A stretch of 64,000 nt of DNA from Trema orientale (lineage: Eukaryota > Streptophyta > Magnoliopsida > Rosales > Cannabaceae), in contig JXTC01000077.1 in the NCBI GenBank assembly GCA_002914845.1, positions 1 through 64,000 of the forward strand, given 5' to 3'. This document shows positions 56,410 to 64,000 of this stretch, one piece after another. The position numbers and the translations under genes are program-made. The notes beneath the pieces were generated by a model. It was not told the DNA's origin. It did no database searches and saw only the letters and a list, made by a program, of their open reading frames with translations. Every line of letters starts with the position of its first letter. The first letter of the stretch is position 1.

Positions 56410-56434
56410 GCAAATTTCGAGAACGAAATTTAAT

Positions 56435-56447
56435 AAGGAGGGACGGA
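56435..56447 (+). other. Polypurine tract of the chromovirus
   Basis: AAGGAGGGACGGA, directly before the 3' LTR and after the family-typical GAGAACGAAATTT. This is the plus-strand primer site in reverse transcription. Confidence 0.75.
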
Positions 56448-56450
56448 TTA

Positions 56451-59380
56451 TGAAACCCAAGATTCTCACATGCATAATGAGCCAATAATAAACATATTCA
56501 TATTGCATAATAGACATATCAAGCAACTAGTATCAATTTTATGGTAAATTACTCATTCTAATTGTTAAATACTTTTGATCTGTATTATTGTACTAATATT
56601 TCTTGAAGTGCTTCCATGTAGTGTAAAGGCTCGGTACCCTCAGAGAGAGAGCTTGGTGTGTGAAAGGAACAAAGAATATATTCATGAATAGTAATACTAT
56701 GTGCATATGCATTAAAATCATGTTTATTAATAACTTGGTCAAATAGTAGTTTTTTGGTAAAATACATTTTTCACGCTTTTCAGAGCCAAATCCATTGTGC
56801 GTTTAATACGTTAAATAGCTTTAATTCAATGTCTAGGACTCATTTATAGAATTTTATTGTCGGCTCCAGGTAAGCACGAGGTAGCAATCACTGTACCAAA
56901 TTATGTTTAATTGCACTAAACTAACTTAGATTCAGCTTAATCGCGTAATATCAATTTTATGCATTCTAATAATTAGGCATTGATATTATGTTTGCATTAT
57001 TAATTGAAGTCTAACTGACGTATTTTTATGTTTAATGATTGGTTATGGGGCTAGGTTTCACCAAATTACAATAAGATTGGCCATATGAGATTATAGGTCA
57101 ACGTATGACCAATTTTCACTTTCTAAGCTAGGTTTCACCATTTTGGTCTACACTTGGGTATATGGGATTAACCAGCAACGTGGTGAGTATGTTGAGGATA
57201 TTTTAGAGCCGGACACATGGAAAGTAAGGTACAAAATACCCAAAATACCCCTTAGAACTTAAGTTATGCTATTTCTTAGTCATTAAGTATCACTTTTAGA
57301 TCAAATCTGGTCATTTTCTTCTCTTTTCTCTCCAGCCATGACCTGAAACTCTCTAGCTCTTTTCTAGACCTCTCTCAACTCCCTTAAGCCATATGCAAGA
57401 GTTTCCAAGTGGTAAAACTCAAAGTGGAGCTCAAGAAAGCAAGATAGGTCCAAACTAGTCAAGGTAGTTCTACTAGTTCTTCTTCCTAGGTTTTGTTTTG
57501 TTATTTCAATTGTCCACTTGATACAACTTAAATAATGGTTCCTCTAGTTCTCTTGGGTCCTAAAATCAGTTTAAATGCCTTGAGAATTAATTTGGTGGAG
57601 GTAGAAAGCAAGAGCTTCAGTGAAAGCTCAAACTAGTCAAGGTGAGCTCTATGTAGGATATATATATTTTTGCAGAATAAATTTTTTAAAAATTCTAGCT
57701 TATTTAATATCTTTTGTTTCAGCTCTTATACCAAAGATATTATTTAATAAATAATGGTCTTAGGAACACTTATATATTGTTAGAAACATAAAATTTAAGT
57801 GAAGGATTAAAGTTAGATCTAAAGCCCCAAAGTTTACTATTTATGGAGTTAAGTATTTTCATGTATAGTAGATTAAGTTTCTATACTTGTAATCTGATTT
57901 TATAAAATTAAAATATATACTTTGTTGATCTCATTATGTAAATATATTTGTTTGGTTACTGGTTGTGATAATAGAAAGTATAAAAGTGGTTTTAAACTTT
58001 GTCTAAACTGAAAGGAATTCAAATGCACCTAAGTTGTTTTAAATGATCCTCTTTGATGTATATATGTGGGAATTGGCTTGTAAAATATTATTACAGGTTT
58101 AAAACCATGATTTTAATCACGTGAGAATGTCCTAAAAATAGGAGAGATACTATCCAAATATTTTTAAATCCAAATGGTACTATTTAGAAGCAAATGGACT
58201 AGTTTTTATGAAAGTATGTGCTATTTTGGTTCATTTTGTGATTAGATTTCCTAATTTTCATGAAAGTTATGATTTCAGTCTTGTGGTTGTTTTTTTTAAG
58301 CATTTTACATTGTAGTGATCCTTTTAGTAATGAAATTCATATCAAGTCTTCCACACACCTTGTCACAGACCCTTTTCACTATCTTTTCTGTCGGACACAA
58401 GGTAAGTAAAGACTTATTTTAACTGCATCATAAGAATAGTAGTAGATACAAATATTTTCCTACATGATTGTGTGTATTATATCAATTATATATTATTCCA
58501 ATAGTTGTTATAAGTTTATGAAAGGCATAAATATGACATGATTATTTAAGCATGATTTTCAAAGAAGTGAAGTTTTCTATGTTTTCGATTTAAAGTAGTA
58601 CTATTGTACTGATTTTTACGAGATATATTTTAAGTACATTGTTTAGTCTGTCTGCGTTGGGTAGGTATGGTTTGCACATGCATCTTTCCCACATGGGTGG
58701 GCACGGCTTACCGACTGCCGGAACTGAGCATTATACTATGAGATTTATTAGGTGCATTACCTAGTCGGTCTGCGTTGGGTAGGTATAGTTCGCATTGGCC
58801 ATGTATTTCCTTCTGGCATAGGTGGGTACAGCCTACCGACTACTGTGACTTTGTAGTGTATTCAAGGGCCCTATAAAGAAACATTTTCTACGAAAAGTAT
58901 ATTAAAATGAAGAGTTATGAAAGAAAGAGTACAATGGGAATTTCAATAAAGTTTATGCATGAAATACGTTCACGAGCATGCATGATCTTTACTTACTGAG
59001 CGTTAGCTCATTTAGTTCCTATGATGTAGGTGAGGAGATATATAATGTATAGAGTTACCAGTTGGCTAGCATACTTTCTTGTCGCTATGATAATACAGAT
59101 GTAGACGAACTTGACTTGTGGGCGATGTTTTGTTTTTATTTTCATATTTTGATGTGATGTAAATATTACTGCTAATGGCAAGATAAACTGATGAAAACTT
59201 TTGGTTGTACATTTTGTAAAGACACTTTTAGAAAGTAATGCCATGCAGTTTCTTTTGTTTTAGAGTTCAAAAAGTTTAAATTGGTCCACTTTTTTACAAA
59301 ACTAAAGTTATGGCTTAAGAAAGAATAATACTTCCTAGCTTGACGTATATAGTAATATGATTAAGCTAGGGGGTATAATA
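56451..59380 (+). repeat. 3' LTR of the chromovirus
   Basis: 2930 bp, collinear with the 5' LTR. It ends TATAATA where the 5' LTR ends TATAACA, so the terminal CA has decayed to TA. Small indels separate the copies, for example an extra stretch near 57660-57700 here. Confidence 0.92.
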
Positions 59381-59387
59381 TAGAGTA

Positions 59388-60268
59388 CCTCGCAGGCCTT
59401 TACACCCCCTTAGCCTTACCAACACCAATATAGTCCTTAGAACTTCACTCAGAATTTCCAGACTCCTCAAGTTTCCTAGAGTTAAGGATAATGTGGCTAT
59501 AGTGGTAATAGTTCAAGATCTAGAAATAGTCATCTTGACCAAGGCAGAGGCAACGAAGGGAAAGATAAGGCTACTGGCTAAGCTTATGCTATCATTGATG
59601 TAGACGATGCGTATGACCATACTGGCTGAGGTGTTGCTGATGTTATAATCCTTATTTTACATTCTTGGGCACATGTTTTGTTTGACACTGGTGTATGTCA
59701 TTCTCATATTCTTATTGTTTGCTCAATTATTAGGGTTGGAATTTTCTAAATTAGATTATATATTTACTTTAGGTACACCAATAGGCAGGGTAACTAATGT
59801 GTCAAATATATGTAAGTCTTATCGTGTTGTGATAGAAGGTAGAAAGTTGCTTGTTGACTTGACTGCATTATCGATTGGACAATATATCATTATACTTTGT
59901 ATGGATTAATTGTCCAAGTACCAAGCTATTGTTAATTGTCATACTAAACGGGTGACTCTTTTTCCAAGTGATGGACACCTCACTGTTTATTAAGCTAGAA
60001 TGAATCCTTTGATGCCTAGTCCTGTTCTGAAAGCATGCATGGGTAGAAGTAGGAAACTTGAGTGTTATAGAAACTTATTTACTATTGATGGAGAGGCAAA
60101 AACTGACGATCAAGACCTATGGATGCTGATGGTGAGTGAGTATCCGAAAGTGTTCCTAAAAGAATTTACCAGGATTATCACCAGATAGGGAGATCAAGTT
60201 TTGTATTGATCTAATTCTCGGAGCTCAGCCAATTTCTATTTCATCCTATCACATGGCTCCCTTGGAGA
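59388..60268 (+). pseudogene. Outer Ty3/gypsy element: gag end, protease, start of RT
   Basis: It continues the fragment at 47803-48133. The protease begins with FDTGVCHSHI (about 59678-59707) and continues in another frame with LLVDLTALSIGQYIIILCMD (about 59847-59906). The link to reverse transcriptase follows (IKFCIDLILG...YHMAPLE, about 60190-60265). Several stops and frame changes are present. The reading is broken at 60268 by the LTR that follows and resumes at 61661. Confidence 0.75.
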
Positions 60269-61660
60269 TGATAGGTTCATATTTAAGCTATTATTTAATT
60301 AATTCTTTACATTTACTTTGATTATTTTCTTATTATTTCTAGGTTTTTCATTTTGTTTTTATACTTTCTAGGTGTTTTGGAGGTGAAGAAGTGAAAAGGA
60401 GCTAAAATTGTGCTGAAATAGGCTAAAAATCAAAAAGTCTAGCTGAAAGGTGGGAAAAATCTCAAAATTAGGCTGAAAAGTGGTATTTTTGTAAAGACTA
60501 ATAAATTTATCATAGACCTGGCCCTGAGGTACTAGAAATTTGGCACCGTGGAGCCAGGAATTAGGAAATTGCCCTTTTGAGGATTTTTAACCCCTCTAGC
60601 TTTGGTTAACCATTTAAGTACGACTTTAAGACTTCCTACACTATAAAAAGACCTCTTTTAACTCAAAAATAATAATTTCTAAACACACATAAACACCTTA
60701 GAGGTTAAAGGGAGAGAGAATCAAAGAGGAGAGGAGAAGTTTGGAAGTCGGGAGTTTACGCTAAAGTCGTCTTTAATGTTTCTTCTTTCTTTTTCTTTCT
60801 CATTTGTTTATCTATTCTAGCATGATGTTATTATTATTTATTCTTATATATATATATGCTAGATTAGATTTTAGGTTAGGTTAAGAGTAATTTTAAAGTC
60901 CCTAGGCATGAAAATTAATAGATTTTATAATTATCCAGTATTCATTCAAAGTTCTTATGTTCTTCTATTATTATTGTTTCATAATTTCTATTTTACTTTA
61001 TTTGGGTATACAACCAATTGAAACAATAGGAATTTATTACTAAGTTAGATTACTTGTAATTATCTTGTTAATCTTTATGTTAGTATCAAATTATGATTAA
61101 TTGGCTTGAGTCAATCAATTGTTTAGTTGTGATTAAGAGCATACTCCAAGTTAAAGATAATTCGAGCTTGTGTGATTATTTCCTAGAATCAACCTATCTT
61201 TTTTTACATAATACTTCTATTAAATTAAATTTAGAAAGATTGTTCTAGGTTGTTTGAGTGGGAAGGGAATAGATGAAGAGCTTAGTTTGTCTAGCAATAA
61301 CCTAAGAAAAGATTAGGATAGTATGAACTTGTATGCTATCTACGGTTAGTAACTTTGATAAGTAGTTGATTATAGAGTTTTGCTATTAACTTAACATAAT
61401 TGTCTAGAGGTGGAGAATGATCTTTTAATCTGTTTTCTTTTATTATTTTTGTTATTTTATTTATTTTCAGTTTTGTTTCATTATGCAAAAAAAAAACCTG
61501 ATAAAAATAATAGGATTAATAGCTTAGAAATTAGATAAATTCCTCTTATAATTGCCCTTTCTTGCCACTATACTAGTAATTCTAGATTTTTTTAGCCATG
61601 CTCGGTTAATGAATATGGGGTTTATAAATTTTAATTTGGTTGTATTGATGACTGTTGTCA
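60269..61660 (+). mobile_element. Solo LTR (copy C) inserted in outer pol
   Basis: 1392 bp, beginning TGATAGGTTCATA and ending GTTGTCA, alignable with copies A and B. The flanking 5-mers GGAGA and AGAAA differ by two G-to-A changes and are best read as a decayed TSD, because joining the flanks with one copy restores the expected reading of the surrounding pol. It contains a 'ggcaccgtggagccag' GC motif like the other copies and has no coding capacity. Confidence 0.75.
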
Positions 61661-62750
61661 AGAAATTAATGAGTTAAGAGAACAATTAGATAATCTTATA
61701 TCTAAAGGTTTCATTCGGAGTAGCATTTCTCCTTGGAGTGTTCTTTTTTTATTTGTCAAGAAAATTGATAGTTCATTAAGATTTTATATGGATTATAGAA
61801 AATTGAATCAGCTTATGGTAAAGAACAAGTATCCTTTGTCAAGGACAGATGAGTTGTTTGATCAATATGGCAGATCAAGATTCTTTTCCAAGATTGATTT
61901 GAGATTCGATTATCACTAGTTGAAAATAAGAGAGGAGGATATACCAAAAATAACATTCAAAAATCATTATGGCCACTTTGAGTTTCTGGTAATACTTTTT
62001 AGATTGATGAATGCTCCTATATCTTTTATGGATCTTATGAATTGGATTTTCAGGCGGTACTTGGAATATTTTGTAGTTGTCTTTATCAATGATATCCTAT
62101 TTTATTCTAAGACTCAAGATGAGCATGCTGAATACTTGAGAATCATACTTGAAACTTTGAGAGATTATCAGTTATATGTCAAGAAACCAAAGTGCGACTT
62201 CTAGATGTTAGAAGTGATATTCTTAGAGTATGTGATTTGTCAAGAAGGTATTTAAATCAATTATACTAAGATAGAATCCATTCTAAAGTAGGAAAGACCG
62301 AAGAATATGACAGAAGTTCAGAGTTTCCTTAGTTTGGCAGGCTACTACTGCCATTTCATGGAGAATTTTTCAAGGATTACTTACCTTTGACAAGGTTAAT
62401 CAGAAAAGAGGTCAAGTTCGTTAGAGATGAGATTGTGAGGAAGGTTTCATGGAATTAAATCAAAGTTTTGACGACTGCACCTATTCTTAGTATTCCTAAT
62501 AGTAATAAATCTTATGTGGCATATACAGATATTTCAAAAATAGGGTAGATGTTTCTAGTAGTATTGAACTTTATGTGGTATATACAGATGTTTCAAAAAT
62601 AGGATTGGGATGTATCTTGATGCAAAATGGTTGAGTTGTAACTTATACTTCTCGTCAGTTGAAGCCACATAAAAAAAAACTATCCTATCTATGATTTGGA
62701 ATTTGTAGTAGTAGTTTTTGTACTCAAGATATGGAAGTTGGGATCATACT
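61661..62750 (+). pseudogene. Outer Ty3/gypsy element: reverse transcriptase and RNase H remains
   Basis: The reading resumes with ELREQLDNLISKGFIR and continues through FSKIDLR and [21 protein letters not shown]. At the catalytic box it reads FINDILFYS, so the first catalytic Asp is Asn (about 62083-62109). RNase H remains follow ([22 protein letters not shown]), with a 59-bp tandem duplication at about 62512-62630 and several stops. No integrase or 3' LTR is seen before 62750. Confidence 0.8.
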
Positions 62751-63397
62751 TAAAAAACTAGATTAATGCTCTTAAAAAAAAAGCTAGAAAAATGTTGAAT
62801 TTTAAAAAATATTATTTCTATCAAGAGTATGAACCTTTGCAAAAGTATGGATCTTTGCTTGTGGTATTATGTAGAAAATAAAGATATATTTTATACCTTA
62901 AAAATATTTAGAATGTCTTACGAACTTCTTTACGATTATCTTCAAGGTAGAATGCCTCTTTTGTATTTTTTGATGAACTACCAAAAGATCTTCTACAATA
63001 TACTTTAATCATAATATAGCACTAGCATGTAGGTACTTTTATTTTGGATCAAGAGAAGAATTTCTTTTTGCGTGTTTTTCTCTGTAGCTCACTATATTTC
63101 CTCTGTTGTTTTTCTCAGAAAGAAAAATGTATAGAAAACATACAAGTATTCATAGGTGTCAGAAAATGTATTAACCCTGACCATCTCCTCAAGTGTATAT
63201 ATATTTATTTAGAATTTTTTTTAATTAAATTAATATAAAACATCTTTTAAAGCAACTGAGATGAACGTGTTCGGTTCACATATAAAGAAACTTCCCATAT
63301 GACCTAGTTGAAGCATAAAATGCATTGTCTTATTTTATTATATATAATATATTAAACCATATGAAATGGTAATAGCAATTAATGTATTTTATTCTTT

Positions 63398-63455
<58 letters not shown>

Positions 63456-64000
63456 AGCCATATATAATATAAATAAAGTTCAAGCACTATTATGGATAAT
63501 GTAATATATTAATACTTTAATTAAAAAAAACTAACTCAAATAATTCAAAATAATATCCAATAACTATCAGATTTTATAATTTATAATTTTCAAATAAGAT
63601 AGTTTACATAAAATAAATATCTCATTTTTTATGAGCTAGGAGAAGGAATATTGATCTAGACCTAATCCACGCATTTGTATTGGGCTACAAAAAAATAAAC
63701 TCAATGTTATTATTTAGGCCAAATTGCTATTATAAAACTAAAGCTATTATAGGGATCTTATGGGCATATATTATTTAGCTCCTAATATTTAATCCAATTT
63801 AAAATCACCACTTAGATTTAATGAATTAAATATTAATCCAAAATCAATCCACTATAGATTTGGAATTGAACTTCAAATAATATAAATATTTTATGAGAAA
63901 TATAAAATTATTTTGCACACAATTAGTGTAACATATGACACACTAGTTATATATCATATTCCTTTATATAATTTCCATAATTTAATTGGTATGACTATTT
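62751..64000. other. AT-rich DNA, no gene seen
   Basis: Apart from the (TA)n run no feature can be supported. The frame at 63044-63238 has no domain. The last 700 bp could belong to an LTR running out of the window, but no terminus is visible. Confidence 0.4.
63403..63453. repeat. (TA)n microsatellite
   Basis: About 25 perfect TA units. Confidence 0.95.

Larger units (their letters stand above)
48134..59380 (+). mobile_element. Complete but dead Ty3/gypsy chromovirus, Tekay/Del type
   Basis: An 11.2-kb element with LTRs at 48134-51041 and 56451-59380. It has a primer-binding site, gag, and pol in the order protease, reverse transcriptase, RNase H, integrase, followed by a C-terminal chromodomain and a polypurine tract. 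The order of domains, the CPKC/CYTC double zinc motif, the chromodomain (VKVLWRNHEVEEATWE) and LTRs of about 2.9 kb fit the Tekay/Del clade. It is flanked by the direct repeat TAGAGTA (the usual TSD is 5 bp, so two bases may be chance). Many stops and frameshifts inactivate it. It lies inside an older Ty3/gypsy element and itself contains a DNA-transposon insertion at 52367-53074. Confidence 0.92.

Overview
The window is nuclear DNA from a flowering plant, most likely a eudicot. It is AT-rich, its genes are split by GT-AG introns, and most of it is transposable elements and their remains. I cannot name the genus from sequence alone. Only two ordinary host genes are visible, both on the minus strand. 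One is a two-exon membrane steroid-binding (MAPR/cytochrome-b5-like) protein gene at 4867-5718. The other is a 23-exon gene at 26074-42583 for cleavage stimulation factor subunit 77 (CstF-77 / suppressor-of-forked). Its full exon chain could be followed, is in frame throughout and gives 771 residues.

Layout. Positions 1-1399 look like part of a minus-strand LTR. Positions 3454-4085 hold a 600-bp poly(A)-tailed retroposon with a 16-bp target-site duplication (TSD). The MSBP gene follows. A solo-type LTR (6207-7901) comes next, with a miniature LTR retrotransposon (TRIM, 6286-6624) nested inside it. Positions 8778-15253 hold a decayed LINE whose 5' third is inverted, and 16670-22442 a second decayed LINE on the minus strand. 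An AT-rich desert with a 114-bp poly(A) tract leads to the CSTF77 gene. Its introns carry LINE fragments, a SINE, a MITE, two hairpin-forming inverted repeats, a tandem array and one GC-AG splice pair.

From about 45.5 kb to 62.75 kb lies a stack of nested retrotransposons. An old Ty3/gypsy element (gag at 47803, pol at 59388-62750) was split by a complete but dead Tekay/Del-type chromovirus (48134-59380, LTRs of about 2.9 kb). It was split again in pol by a solo LTR (60269-61660) of the same family as 6207-7901 and 45953-47802. The chromovirus itself carries a 708-bp PIF/Harbinger-like insertion in its protease region.

No operons, CRISPR arrays, rRNA or true tRNA genes are present. I did not find a clearly new biological system. 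The points most worth a second look are the hairpin repeats inside the polyadenylation-factor gene, the GC-AG intron, the precisely bounded retroposons including a 25-bp one, and the order of nested insertions.
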